Assembly: GCF_016908525.1 (NCBI RefSeq)
Contig: NZ_JAFBEB010000008.1
Coordinates: 84,598 to 148,597 of the forward strand
From: Brevibacillus fulvus
GTDB lineage: Bacteria; Bacillota; Bacilli; Brevibacillales; Brevibacillaceae
DNA length: 64,000 nt
Direction: 5' to 3'
Every line of letters begins with the position of its first letter. The stretch's first letter is position 1. A program made the translations under genes and the position numbers. The notes under the pieces are model-generated. The model made no database searches, was not told the DNA's origin, and was given only the letters and a program-made list of their open reading frames with translations. Shown one piece after another: positions 35,724 to 44,506 of this stretch.

Positions 35724-35761
35724 CGTTACAATCGTTTTTGCTTCCTGTGCCTGCGAAACCC

Positions 35762-37822
35762 TCACACAGACACGTGGATTTTTGCACCCAACATTTGGCT
35801 AATCGGCGGCGGATAGAGGCCCGGCACTCCCAAGAGTACCCAATCGGTCTTGTCTGTTTGGCCGTACAGTCCCGCGATCAGCCAATTTGGTTTCAGCGAA
35901 TTTGCCAGTTCCTGATTCAGCACCAGCTTCAACTCTTCGCCTTTATGGTTTCTTGCCAACCATCCGTTTGAAGTTTGTTCCAGCAAGAGCAACTGTTCTT
36001 CGGCAACTTCTTGCAAGCGCAAGGTGGAATCGTGCAGGCGAAGTTGCGCTTCTTTCGCGAATACGGGACGAAGCCGATACGCTTCCGGCAATTCTTCCTT
36101 GATTTCGCTAAACAGCGGCTGAAATTTTGGGGTTAAGGCGGTTTGATGCTGTTTATCGAGCCATTTGAAGAAAGCGGTCAATACGGACAGCAGATTGGCA
36201 GCCAGCGTTTTGGTCGGATGATCCACCCGTTCCAACACGTCCTCCACCAAAAAGTAAGCCAGTTCCTCCGGGCGGAGGTCTGTCCACTGAAATCCCGGTC
36301 CAAAAGCGCCGCGGACAAACGTCCGGAACAAGCCCATCACTTCATCGTATTTTTTTACGGTTGCTTCCGATTTGCCTTCGGTCGCTTCTTTTACAAAGCG
36401 GCTAATATCGCCGAGAATCTCCCGATGAACCGTATAAACGCTTTCCGGCAGTCCCTCGATCAATGGTCGGTTCAGCAAATTGGCAATATGCGTTTGTTCA
36501 TTGGACAAAGCCAGGCGAGGGCGAAGGAAATCGATGCGCATAAAGCGCGCCAAGCCTTGTCCCATTTTGCTTTCCTCTTCAATCCGTTCCACCAGCTGCA
36601 CCAATTTGTCTTTCAAGTCCTGATTATTCGAAGCAGCCGCCAATGTAGGAGCCAAATTGGTTAACGCCTCGTTTGGCGTAACCAGCCATTTTTCCGCAAA
36701 ATACGTCTGCACCGCCCATTGCAGAACCTTGGACGGCAACACCGGCTCGCTGGTAATAAACAAAGTGCCTCGAGACAATCTTGATCCCGTCGATGTCAGC
36801 TTGCTGATCTCTGCTTCCTTTGCAGCGTGCGGAAGGTGGAGCAACTGTTCAATCTCCTCCACGTGCGCGGAAAATCCTTCGACGGTCAGTTCAGTCTGGC
36901 CGATGGTAACTTCGGCCAAAACTTCATGCAATTCCAGCAAGGTATTGTTCAGGATCGGAAAGAGGTGTCCTTCTTGCGTTGTCGCGTAAACCCAAATCTC
37001 GGCATCTTCTCCCCTTTTTTTCAGTTCAAAGGAAGGATTGCTTTGGACAAGTTGACGCAACTCCGGCAAGGAAACATCGCGATACACCCGTTGGAGCAAG
37101 CGCTCCTGACCGGCAGCCGCCGTTTTGTCTCCGGACTGAACGATCAAGCGATACAACGCTGTCGTGTAAGTACGGTTCTCCGCGTGCATGACGGCAAGCG
37201 AAATTTCCGGATGCTGTTCGATCCAGGAAACGACTTCCTGCTTTTGCCCCGGACTGAGCAGCAGGCTGCCGGAAAAGAGCACGTCGCGCAAGCCGAGATT
37301 CAGCAGCCGTCCGACGAGGATTTGTCCCACGACAGGCCGTGTATTGGCAAAACCTAAAATATAATGCTTTTCGCCATTGGACAAATCGCTTGCTACCACA
37401 ACCTCATCGGAAACTTCTTCGATTTCATACAAACCGAGCGACAATTTCAAGAAAGCTCGCCGCAATTCCGGTTCCATTTTTCTTCCATATTGTTTGACAA
37501 AACTCTCCAACAACGTAGCGCCGTTAAAAAGCAGGTCAAAAACGTACCAATTTAAAAAGTGGGCTGTCCATTGCATTCTGCGTGTCTCTTGTTCTTCCAG
37601 TCCGATCTCCTCCGCAAAGCGAATTCTCGCCTGCTGCAAAGAGTCACTGTCTACCTGATTGCTGACAAAGTTGTTCAGCCTCTCCATCCAGGAAGTGTAT
37701 TCCTTGCGCAGCTTTTGCTCGTGAGCACTCCGCAATTGAGTGATCGGCGTGACCATACCGCAGCATTTCTTGTATTTTTTCCCGCTTCCACAAGGACAAA
37801 GCTCGTTTCTACCGACTGACAT
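35762..37822 (-). CDS. Large SEC-C motif protein
   Basis: 686 residues. The N-terminus has the zinc-binding SEC-C motif NELCPCGSGKKYKKCC (residues 5-20), which in SecA and related proteins binds SecB or ribosomes; here it is N-terminal whereas it is usually at the C-terminus. The rest is mostly helical, without signal peptide or membrane helix. Around residues 500-600 a segment (RPEELAYFLVEDVLERVDHPTKTLAANLLSVLTAFFKWL) resembles the SAM-like core-binding domain of tyrosine recombinases, but no catalytic domain follows. Function unknown. ATG 37822 with AAAGGAG about 12 bases upstream. Confidence 0.75.
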   Translation of the reverse strand: MSVGRNELCPCGSGKKYKKCCGMVTPITQLRSAHEQKLRKEYTSWMERLNNFVSNQVDSDSLQQARIRFAEEIGLEEQETRRMQWTAHFLNWYVFDLLFNGATLLESFVKQYGRKMEPELRRAFLKLSLGLYEIEEVSDEVVVASDLSNGEKHYILGFANTRPVVGQILVGRLLNLGLRDVLFSGSLLLSPGQKQEVVSWIEQHPEISLAVMHAENRTYTTALYRLIVQSGDKTAAAGQERLLQRVYRDVSLPELRQLVQSNPSFELKKRGEDAEIWVYATTQEGHLFPILNNTLLELHEVLAEVTIGQTELTVEGFSAHVEEIEQLLHLPHAAKEAEISKLTSTGSRLSRGTLFITSEPVLPSKVLQWAVQTYFAEKWLVTPNEALTNLAPTLAAASNNQDLKDKLVQLVERIEEESKMGQGLARFMRIDFLRPRLALSNEQTHIANLLNRPLIEGLPESVYTVHREILGDISRFVKEATEGKSEATVKKYDEVMGLFRTFVRGAFGPGFQWTDLRPEELAYFLVEDVLERVDHPTKTLAANLLSVLTAFFKWLDKQHQTALTPKFQPLFSEIKEELPEAYRLRPVFAKEAQLRLHDSTLRLQEVAEEQLLLLEQTSNGWLARNHKGEELKLVLNQELANSLKPNWLIAGLYGQTDKTDWVLLGVPGLYPPPISQMLGAKIHVSV

Positions 37823-37927
37823 TAGGGGTTGTTTCTCCTTTCGTCCCAGCGCGGCATGCGCGGGGAATTGCCACAATCCCCCTATTTATACCGCATCTAA
37901 TGTAGTGAAATCAAGTTTAAAGCATTT

Positions 37928-38173
37928 TTAATGTTCAATTGTTAATTCGGCATTTGCTTCCCATTTCTTTATAAACTTCTCCAATTTTTCTATTCGCAGC
38001 ATGATTTTTTGCTTTTCCTGAATGCAGCGGGAGATTTCGGAAAGCTGATTGGCAGCGAACCATTGAACTACTTCCGCTTCCATATGTTCCAGGCGAATCC
38101 GGTAGCTAGCCACAACCTCGCGCAGCAGGTCAAACCTGTGTTCCAGCTTTATGATTGCCTCGGTCTCGTTCAT
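37928..38173 (-). CDS. Small helical protein, 81 residues, partner of the next gene
   Basis: Almost entirely alpha-helical and charged (LEHRFDLLREVVASYRIRLEHMEAE, then IQEKQKIMLRIEKLEKFIKKW), suggesting a coiled coil. Its ATG overlaps the TGA of the larger upstream gene (38170-39159), so production of the two proteins is coupled. No known family. Confidence 0.6.
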   Translation of the reverse strand: MNETEAIIKLEHRFDLLREVVASYRIRLEHMEAEVVQWFAANQLSEISRCIQEKQKIMLRIEKLEKFIKKWEANAELTIEH

Positions 38174-39159
38174 TGCTGCTCAATCGTTGCCAGCACTTGC
38201 TGAATGCCAAGTGCCACCTGTTCGTTTTTATGTTTCTCTTTCATCAATATTTCTATTGATTGCATATCGCTTTGTTGAAAAAAGGAAATGACCTCTTGCG
38301 CCATCTGTTGATGACGTGCTTCCAGTCGCTCCAATGCTTGACGCATAAGTTGATGCACTTCGGTATAAGTAGTTTGCATTTGATTGCCGTTCATTGTAAT
38401 TTCCTCCTTGGAGCTATGTTCCATTGTTTGAAAAGTTGCCGCGACCTCGGCATGACTGCTCACAGCAACTTGCTGTTCGTTCGGTTGCACAAGTTCGACG
38501 GTGGAATCGTTCGTTTCCTGTACGAGCTCTTCTTGCCCGCCTTGCGCGGTTTTTTCCGGTAATACAAAAAGCAGGGTATCTCCGTCAAGCCGGAACCGCT
38601 CATCCAATTCCGGCAAAAATAGATGGGCTTCAGCAGGCAAACCGACCTCTTGATCAAGAAAATACGGAAGTGAACGAGTAGAAATCTCGGATATTTGATG
38701 TTCCTGCATAAACTGTGCGACCGTGTCGTTGGCGACTTTCCAATCTGCCAAATACCAGCGCTTGTCCGATTCAAACTGGACAAAACGCGGATCGCGCTGA
38801 AGAATTAACAGCCGGTTGATTTGATTCCAGGAAAACTGGGTCTGTCTGCGCAACTCAGGCACAATTTGTTCCATTGCTTTGGGCATGTTGGACAGACGTA
38901 AAAAACGATAAGCGAGATCAAATAACTGGTGGGATTGATGCGTTAATTCGATGATCGCTTCAGATCGTCCAATCCGGACGGGGGAGTGTTCCATGTTTAA
39001 CACGGCATTCAGCAAACGTTCGCTATCTTCTGGCGACTGTGCCGTAAACAAACCGCTCTCCTCAATACGCAAGCAAACTTCTGTTTTGGGAAGAGAACGC
39101 TCCCCGGGCCGAAATACCTTCTTGATGATACTTGCTGGTGTATAGGTTGGCCGTCTCAT
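38170..39159 (-). CDS. Hypothetical protein with winged-helix-like repeats and coiled-coil tail
   Basis: 329 residues. The first two thirds hold short helix-turn-strand units, one of which (FSWNQINRLLILQRDPRFVQFESDKRWYLADWK, about 120-152) has the spacing of the HARE-HTH winged helix found in RNA polymerase delta. Residues 225-265 are a Gln/Glu-rich linker and 260-329 are helical, ending in a likely coiled coil. A nucleic-acid or polymerase-associated role is an inference. ATG 39159 follows AAAAGGAGAAGGTTC. Translationally coupled to the 81-residue gene downstream. Confidence 0.6.
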   Translation of the reverse strand: MRRPTYTPASIIKKVFRPGERSLPKTEVCLRIEESGLFTAQSPEDSERLLNAVLNMEHSPVRIGRSEAIIELTHQSHQLFDLAYRFLRLSNMPKAMEQIVPELRRQTQFSWNQINRLLILQRDPRFVQFESDKRWYLADWKVANDTVAQFMQEHQISEISTRSLPYFLDQEVGLPAEAHLFLPELDERFRLDGDTLLFVLPEKTAQGGQEELVQETNDSTVELVQPNEQQVAVSSHAEVAATFQTMEHSSKEEITMNGNQMQTTYTEVHQLMRQALERLEARHQQMAQEVISFFQQSDMQSIEILMKEKHKNEQVALGIQQVLATIEQQ

Positions 39160-39256
39160 GAACCTTCTCCTTTTACATTTTCGCAATCGAAATTATGTTG
39201 GAATATCTTCCTATTCTACGAAAACCCGCAAAAATCCTACTGCGGCAGCAAAGTAT

Positions 39257-40204
39257 TTAGAAACCGCGCCAAATCTTGCGGCGAAGAACAGAAGCGTACA
39301 TCCATTCTTCCGCTTCGTCCGCTTCGCGCAGCGTATTCCCCAAAGCGTTCATCTTGCTGTCAATCTGATCGAGATAGTGAAACAAGACAGCGGTCGGGGT
39401 CTTTCCGGAAACGGCGCTTCCCCAACCGTTCTCCATTTCTCCGTGGTGACTGAGAATACAATGTTTCAAATGAAGAATCTCCGGATCGGTCGTGGAAATG
39501 CCCAACTTGCGGCATGCCTCACTGACCATCTCCGTTCCCATGACCAGATGGCCGATCAGTTGCCCCGGTGTTGAATAATCAGGCGCGATCGGATCGGACA
39601 ATTCGTAAATTTTGCCGATATCGTGCAAAATGCAGGTAGCGAACAGCACATCCCGATCGACCTGGGGGTATAAAGGAAGCAGCCGTTCCGCCAGTCTCAA
39701 CAAGGAAACCGTATGTTCCAACAGCCCGCCAAAATAGTGGTGATGCATTTTGACACCTGCCGGAAAACTGCGCAATCTCTCCGAAATCTCTTGATCATGG
39801 ATTAATTCGTCGACCACCGCGCGCAGGGTTGTACTTTTAATCTCGGCTAACCGCGCTTCGACTTCATCCCACAGGCTCTCCAGTGGGAAAGCAGTGGTCG
39901 GGACCAATGAATCCATCGCGACTTCATCAGACGAAGAAGCGAGTCGGACCCGTTGCAGTACCAGTTGTTTTTTCCCGCGATAGTTTTGCACATAGGCATC
40001 TATCTTGATAATTGCCTTGACCTGGATCAATTCTTTCAATTCGTCGGTTACATCCCACAATTTCGCCTGGATGCTCCCGGACTTGTCCCCCAGCTCAAGA
40101 TTCATATATTCACTTTGATTCGACGCGACCGCTACCTCTCTGCTCTTCACCAGGCAGAAAGCGATCACTCTCTCTCCCTCTTCATACTCAAGCAAGTACT
40201 TCAT
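39257..40204 (-). CDS. yhaM: 3'-5' exoribonuclease YhaM
   Basis: 315 residues, close to B. subtilis YhaM. An N-terminal OB-fold (about 10-90; SEYMNLELGDKSGSIQAKLWDVTDE) binds nucleic acid and an HD phosphohydrolase domain follows (HHHYFGGLLEHTVSLLRLAE, LHDIGKIYEL with His-Asp 194-195). The enzyme trims RNA 3' ends in the cytosol. ATG 40204 is the start because its protein begins with the family N-terminus MKYLLEYEEGE; the longer open frame has no support. It follows the DUF1232 gene by 37 bases. Confidence 0.93.
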   Translation of the reverse strand: MKYLLEYEEGERVIAFCLVKSREVAVASNQSEYMNLELGDKSGSIQAKLWDVTDELKELIQVKAIIKIDAYVQNYRGKKQLVLQRVRLASSSDEVAMDSLVPTTAFPLESLWDEVEARLAEIKSTTLRAVVDELIHDQEISERLRSFPAGVKMHHHYFGGLLEHTVSLLRLAERLLPLYPQVDRDVLFATCILHDIGKIYELSDPIAPDYSTPGQLIGHLVMGTEMVSEACRKLGISTTDPEILHLKHCILSHHGEMENGWGSAVSGKTPTAVLFHYLDQIDSKMNALGNTLREADEAEEWMYASVLRRKIWRGF

Positions 40205-40241
40205 CTTTGTTTCCTTCTCTCTCCCTTGCAGACGTCCCAAT

Positions 40242-40763
40242 TTATTTTTTTCCGTTGCGGAAGAAAGTCTCTTCCAGCTTCCGGATGATTTTCTTGCCAA
40301 CCAGTTCATCGGCGGCCTTGATCACTTTGGTAATGACTTCAAGCAAGTCTTCTTGCCCGTTCCAATGTTCTTTGACGATTTGCGGATCGACATCGACAAG
40401 AATTTTGCGCAGCGCATACACCGCCAGCACTACATCATCCAGCCAGCCAACGGGACCGGTCAACATCTCCGGAATAAAATCAAACGGGGTAATAAAATAG
40501 GCGACCACCGCCCCCGCCAGTGCTTTCGCAGAAAGCGGCACACGTTTGTCCAAAATCAGTCTGGCCAGCACGACAAACAGATCGGGGGCCAGCAGTATGA
40601 ACTGAGCAACGCGGTCTTGTACACCGCGTTCTTTAATAAACGCTTCAATTTTGGCTCGCAGCTTGTCGTAAAAACGTTGATGCTCCTCTGGCAAAGGGAT
40701 GGGCACCAGCTCTTTCGGTTGCTGGACGACAGGCAATTTATTGTCCGGCTGTTCCTGATTCAT
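40242..40763 (-). CDS. DUF1232 (YkvA-like) membrane-associated protein
   Basis: 173 residues. The DUF1232 core is KRVPLSAKALAGAVVAYFITPFDFIPE (about 98-124), a short amphipathic/hydrophobic segment with the conserved YxxxPxDxIPE pattern, followed by GWLDDVVLAVYALRKIL. Function unknown; the family is widespread. ATG 40763 overlaps the DedA stop (ATGA) after GAGGGAT, so it is translationally coupled to dedA. Confidence 0.85.
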   Translation of the reverse strand: MNQEQPDNKLPVVQQPKELVPIPLPEEHQRFYDKLRAKIEAFIKERGVQDRVAQFILLAPDLFVVLARLILDKRVPLSAKALAGAVVAYFITPFDFIPEMLTGPVGWLDDVVLAVYALRKILVDVDPQIVKEHWNGQEDLLEVITKVIKAADELVGKKIIRKLEETFFRNGKK

Positions 40764-41386
40764 TTTTTTATCCCTCGTTTCGTTTTGGAAGTCGTTGATC
40801 TCCATCTCCAATAGGACAATCCCGCAAGCACTATAATGACGAACAAGAAGAAGATCGCCAGATTGCGCGAGACGGCTGCAAAAACAAGTTCCCAGCGTTC
40901 TCCCAGCTGCCATCCCAACGTAATAAACAGAATGCTCCAAAACAGTCCGCCGGAGTACGTCAGCCACAAAAAAGTAAAGAGCGGCATTCTGGTCATTCCG
41001 GCAAAATAAGCGCTAAATTGGCGGACGCCGGGGATAAAATAGCCAAGCGGCAACGCCCATTTTCCGACTTTGTTGAACCATTCCTCGGTTTTTTTGTATA
41101 CAGTGTACCCCAATCCCAGCTTTTTCCCGTATTTATCGATAAAGGCATACCCGAAACAACGACCGATGAAATAGGCCGTGGTCATCGCCAGGACGGAGCC
41201 CAAAAAACATACCAGATAGGTCGGAAACAACTTCAATTGGCCGGTTGAAACCAGAAATCCCGAAAAGACCAGCAATGTCTCTTCCGGTAACGGCATACCG
41301 ATAATTCCGAGAAAAAACAGGCCAAACAACGCCATATAACCGTATTCGGCTATGTAGGCCCCAAATGCAACCACCATCTCTTGCAA
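40760..41386 (-). CDS. DedA/SNARE-associated (VTT) family membrane protein
   Basis: 208 residues with four to five helices. GYMALFGLFFLGIIGMPLPEETLLVFSGFL and KWALPLGYFIPGVRQFSAYFAGMTRM carry the conserved Glu and the Arg-containing F-x-R/x-P-G-x-R motif of DedA, recently linked to undecaprenyl phosphate or lipid flipping. TTG 41386 is assumed as start, with GGTGAG just upstream; ATG 41377 is an alternative. First gene of a dedA-DUF1232-(yhaM) group. Confidence 0.88.
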   Translation of the reverse strand: MQEMVVAFGAYIAEYGYMALFGLFFLGIIGMPLPEETLLVFSGFLVSTGQLKLFPTYLVCFLGSVLAMTTAYFIGRCFGYAFIDKYGKKLGLGYTVYKKTEEWFNKVGKWALPLGYFIPGVRQFSAYFAGMTRMPLFTFLWLTYSGGLFWSILFITLGWQLGERWELVFAAVSRNLAIFFLFVIIVLAGLSYWRWRSTTSKTKRGIKK

Positions 41387-41610
41387 TCAGCTCACCACTC
41401 TTCTAACAAATACCGGCTCTTTCATTATGCCAAATAGCAGCAGGAAAGCCAATTTTTCTTCCAGTCACTGGTTATAAAAGTTGCGAAAACAGGAGAAAAA
41501 GAGTGAAAATTGATGTAACTGCGTGGAAAATTGCGTTTTGCGTGGCTATATTGCGATTTTTTCGATATAATGAAAACAGTCAATTCATAAAAATGAGGGA
41601 CAAGCCAACC

Positions 41611-42090
41611 ATGTGGAAAAAAATCTATCGAAAACTAAAATACGAATACTACAAGCTGATTCGGATGAAAGGTGCTCCGTCTTTTGTCGCCCGTGGCTTT
41701 TCCGTTGGAATATTCATCGAATTCATCACGTTGCCTACGTTTGGTTTGGCTTTCCTCTTGCTTTATCCCATGAACTTGCTGTTTCGCTCCAGTTTTTCTT
41801 CTTCTTTGATCGGTTTTGTCATCGGCAAGCTCGTTCTGCCCGTCTTTATGGTGATTAACTTGAAAGTAGGCGGCACGCTTGTCGGCAAACACATGCAAGA
41901 CCATCTCGCCCAGGGCGGTCATTCCCCGTTCGGTTGGCTCAGCTGGATGAAACGAAACGGCATTGCTTACTTTACGGGCAGTTTCGTCGTCGGACTGATC
42001 GTCTCCATCGCCAGTTATTTTCTGGTCTATTCTGTCCTTCAATGGTATCGTAAAAAACGGTCGCGGCGTTTCCTTAGCCAAAATGACTGA
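41611..42090 (+). CDS. DUF2062 membrane protein
   Basis: 159 residues. A basic N-terminus, then hydrophobic helices at about 31-54, 58-80 and 124-146. GAPSFVARGFSVGIFIEFITLPTFGLAFLL (about 19-48) is the DUF2062 signature. Role unknown; related proteins accompany envelope glycosyltransferases. ATG 41611 follows GAGGGACAAGCCAACC; a frame 36 codons longer starts far upstream without a site. The stop lies in a 13-bp direct repeat (42078-42105) just before the terminator. Confidence 0.8.
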   Translation: MWKKIYRKLKYEYYKLIRMKGAPSFVARGFSVGIFIEFITLPTFGLAFLLLYPMNLLFRSSFSSSLIGFVIGKLVLPVFMVINLKVGGTLVGKHMQDHLAQGGHSPFGWLSWMKRNGIAYFTGSFVVGLIVSIASYFLVYSVLQWYRKKRSRRFLSQND

Positions 42091-42105
42091 AACCAAAATG
42101 ACTGA
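42078..42105. repeat. 13-bp direct repeat at the end of the DUF2062 gene
   Basis: CCAAAATGACTGA occurs at 42078-42090 and again at 42093-42105, two bases apart; the first copy holds the stop codon. Confidence 0.5.
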
Positions 42106-42107
42106 CA

Positions 42108-42148
42108 TAAAAAAACGGCTGTCCCCAACAGGAAACAGCCGTTTTTTT
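42108..42148 (+). terminator. Bidirectional terminator
   Basis: AAACGGCTGT/ACAGCCGTTT stem with a 12-base loop, T tract to 42147; A-rich on the other side, so usable by the converging gene. Confidence 0.9.
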
Positions 42149-42159
42149 GCGGATGAAGT

Positions 42160-42390
42160 TTACTTTTTATCAAAAGCTCCCTTGGCGCGTAATTGTTCCA
42201 TAATTTCTCCGACCGTATACTTTTGTGTAAGCAGCAGATCGGTTGTGAAATCTGCATCTTCCCGGCTCAAACCGTTGGCATGCAGACTTTCGCGAATCAG
42301 TACATCATTGGGACGGCGAAAGTAGGTTTGCAAAGTGCGAAGCACACGTCCTTCCAATGTTGTCCTCAACATCAATTCGGTCGTAGACAT
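42160..42390 (-). CDS. Hypothetical protein, 76 residues
   Basis: Small helical soluble protein (ELMLRTTLEGRVLRTLQTYFRRPNDVLI; DADFTTDLLLTQKYTVGEIMEQL). No family recognised. GAGGTGG lies six bases before ATG 42390; an upstream in-frame ATG at 42417 has no site. Confidence 0.6.
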   Translation of the reverse strand: MSTTELMLRTTLEGRVLRTLQTYFRRPNDVLIRESLHANGLSREDADFTTDLLLTQKYTVGEIMEQLRAKGAFDKK

Positions 42391-42492
42391 ATGTAGCCAC
42401 CTCTCATCCAAAATCAATCAGTACTCTTTATTATCCTACAATTAATTCGATTAATCAATGCCGGATGACTGTAAATCCAGCAATTTCCATGG

Positions 42493-43245
42493 TTAAATTT
42501 CCGGCATCGCGCGACGTTTATGCTCGGAAATCCGATGCAAATATTCGATTTTCTCCTTGGCTTCGGGGTTGGCTTCTCCTGTGAGCAAGAAACGGTCCAA
42601 ATCTTCATAGGTGAAGCCCATCTCCTGCTCGTCCGTTTGTCCGGCCCAAAGATCCGCGGACGGAGCTTTGGTCAGGATCGATTCGGGAATCCCTAATTGA
42701 CGAGCCATAATCCGCACTTCGTGTTTTGTCAGGCTGGCCACCGGGTTAATATCGGCCAAGCCGTCGCCGCCCTTGGTCATATAGCCGACATACACTTCGC
42801 TGCGGTTGCATGTGTCGATGACGAGATATCCTTTCTGGTTCGCGATCGCGTACAGAGTAGTCATCCGCAGACGGGCTTTTGTATTCCCTTTCGTCTTGTC
42901 GTCCAGTTCCAGCACTTTGGAAATTTCCGCGACCGCAGCATCGTACGCCTTGCTTAAATCGACGGTGACCAGGTTTAAATCGATCGCCTCAGCCAGCTTC
43001 CGCGAGTCTTCCGCATGGACAGCTTGCGAGTATGCCGGCATCCACACGCCGATGACACGTTCCTTGCCCAATGCGCGGACGCACAGAGCAGCCGTGACAG
43101 CACTGTCGATTCCGCCGGAAATCCCCACGACGGCACCACCAAGTTTTTGCCCATCGACCTGTTCCCGGATAAACGCGACCCGTTTGGCAATATCTTCTTC
43201 CAGGCGTTCTTCGTATTGCAGCAGGTATTCCTCAAATTTATCCAT
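42493..43245 (-). CDS. nadE: NH3-dependent NAD+ synthetase
   Basis: 250 residues, no glutaminase domain. PP-loop SGGIDSA (43-49), then NRSEVYVGYMTKGGDG and KAPSADLWAGQTDE as the conserved NAD synthetase segments. It amidates nicotinic acid adenine dinucleotide to NAD with ATP and ammonia. ATG 43245 has GGAGG seven bases upstream; the ATG at 43251 touches that site and is rejected. Divergent from map. Confidence 0.96.
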   Translation of the reverse strand: MDKFEEYLLQYEERLEEDIAKRVAFIREQVDGQKLGGAVVGISGGIDSAVTAALCVRALGKERVIGVWMPAYSQAVHAEDSRKLAEAIDLNLVTVDLSKAYDAAVAEISKVLELDDKTKGNTKARLRMTTLYAIANQKGYLVIDTCNRSEVYVGYMTKGGDGLADINPVASLTKHEVRIMARQLGIPESILTKAPSADLWAGQTDEQEMGFTYEDLDRFLLTGEANPEAKEKIEYLHRISEHKRRAMPEI

Positions 43246-43374
43246 TCCCATCCCTCCAAGATCACATGTTCTAAGCTCCTTTTATCCTATCATGCAAGAT
43301 TTGTTTGTGGCAAACACAGGTAAATTGATCTACACTATAAGAGAGCCAATTTTAAAAGGTAAGGAGAAATTGAT

Positions 43375-44121
43375 GTGATCACCCTCAAAAGTCAACAAGA
43401 AATCGAAAAGATGAAAGCAGCCGGGGAGATTCTGGCCGCTTGTCATAAAGAAATTGCCAAACTGATCCGCCCGGGCATCACGACATTGGAGATCGATCAA
43501 TTCGCCGCCAGCTTTGTTGAAAAACATGGCGCGACGATGGAGCAAAAAGGCTACCAGGGCTATCCTTTTGCTACTTGCGCCTCCGTTAATGATGTCATTT
43601 GCCACGGTTTCCCCAATAAACAGCCTTTAAAAGAAGGAGATATCGTGACGATCGATATGGTCGTCAACCTGAATGGCTGGCTTGCCGACTCGGCGTGGTC
43701 TTATGCCGTCGGGAATGTTTCCCCGGAAGCCGAACGCCTGCTGAAAGTCACCGAACAATCGCTCTACTTGGGGATTGAACAAGCGGTTGTCGGAAACCGG
43801 ATCGGCGATATTTCCCACGCGATTCAAGTCTTTGCCGAGCAAAACGGATTTTCCGTTGTCCGCGATTTTACCGGACACGGAATCGGGCAAACGATGCATG
43901 AAGAGCCATATGTTCCTCACTATGGTCCAGCCGGAAAAGGACCGCGTCTGAAGGAAGGCATGGTGATTACGATCGAACCGATGTTAAATGTCGGCACATA
44001 CCACGCCAAAGTGGATGATGATGGTTGGACGGCACGGACACGAGACGGCAAATTGTCCGCCCAATACGAGCATACGATTGCCATTACCAGCGATGGACCG
44101 GTCATTTTGACCAAACAGTAA
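43375..44121 (+). CDS. map: Methionine aminopeptidase, type I
   Basis: 248 residues. All five metal ligands of the pita-bread fold are present: Asp94, Asp105 (TIDMVVNLNGWLADSAW), His168 (GHGIGQTMHEEP), Glu201 (IEPML) and Glu232 (YEHTIAI), plus substrate His77. It removes initiator methionine in the cytosol. It lies outside the ribosomal spc operon, where map is often found in Bacilli, so this may be a second copy. Start GTG 43375 after AAGGAGAAATTGAT. Ends in a strong terminator. Confidence 0.95.
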   Translation: MITLKSQQEIEKMKAAGEILAACHKEIAKLIRPGITTLEIDQFAASFVEKHGATMEQKGYQGYPFATCASVNDVICHGFPNKQPLKEGDIVTIDMVVNLNGWLADSAWSYAVGNVSPEAERLLKVTEQSLYLGIEQAVVGNRIGDISHAIQVFAEQNGFSVVRDFTGHGIGQTMHEEPYVPHYGPAGKGPRLKEGMVITIEPMLNVGTYHAKVDDDGWTARTRDGKLSAQYEHTIAITSDGPVILTKQ

Positions 44122-44149
44122 GAAGCGCCGCTTTTCTTGAGGAAGCCGA

Positions 44150-44194
44150 TAAAAAAATGGCGAACTGTTGCACAAGCAGTTCGCCATTTTTTTT
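44150..44194 (+). terminator. Bidirectional terminator between map and the small coiled-coil gene
   Basis: 12-bp stem AATGGCGAACTG/CAGTTCGCCATT, 9-base loop, T tracts on both strands. Confidence 0.9.
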
Positions 44195-44363
44195 AACGGG
44201 TTGTTTTGATTGTAAAACGGTCCACCATCTCTTCGATCTCGCGAATATCTTTTTCCAGTTCGCGAATATCCTCTTCAATCAATTGCTTCAAAAGCTGTTT
44301 TTCGCGCAGTACCTTGCGTGTTTGTTCCAAGCGTTGGTTGATATCGAAGACACCCAAATACAC
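44193..44363 (-). CDS. Small coiled-coil protein, 56 residues, GTG start
   Basis: A GTG at 44363 with GGGAGGGAACGTTT just upstream opens 56 codons (MYLGVFDINQRLEQTRKVLR at the start) ending at the map terminator. The sequence is strongly helical and charged, with heptad-like Leu/Ile spacing from residue 10 to 46, so a dimeric coiled coil is likely. No family recognised. The good ribosome binding site, the terminator immediately after and the amphipathic pattern support a real gene. Confidence 0.65.
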   Translation of the reverse strand: MYLGVFDINQRLEQTRKVLREKQLLKQLIEEDIRELEKDIREIEEMVDRFTIKTTR

Positions 44364-44506
44364 AAACGTTCCCTCCCTATGTAGCTTCCTTCCAATTTTT
44401 ACTGTATGCAGGAAATGGCCGTTTGTTGTCTGAATTCCTGTCGGACGTCTGCACTGCCCTGCATGAAGCGCAAGTGATTGGTTTATGCTAAAGCCGAGGT
44501 GATCGT

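Noticed and set aside
42696..42960. Other-frame ORFs inside nadE
   Set aside because: Shadows of nadE on the opposite strand, without ribosome binding sites.
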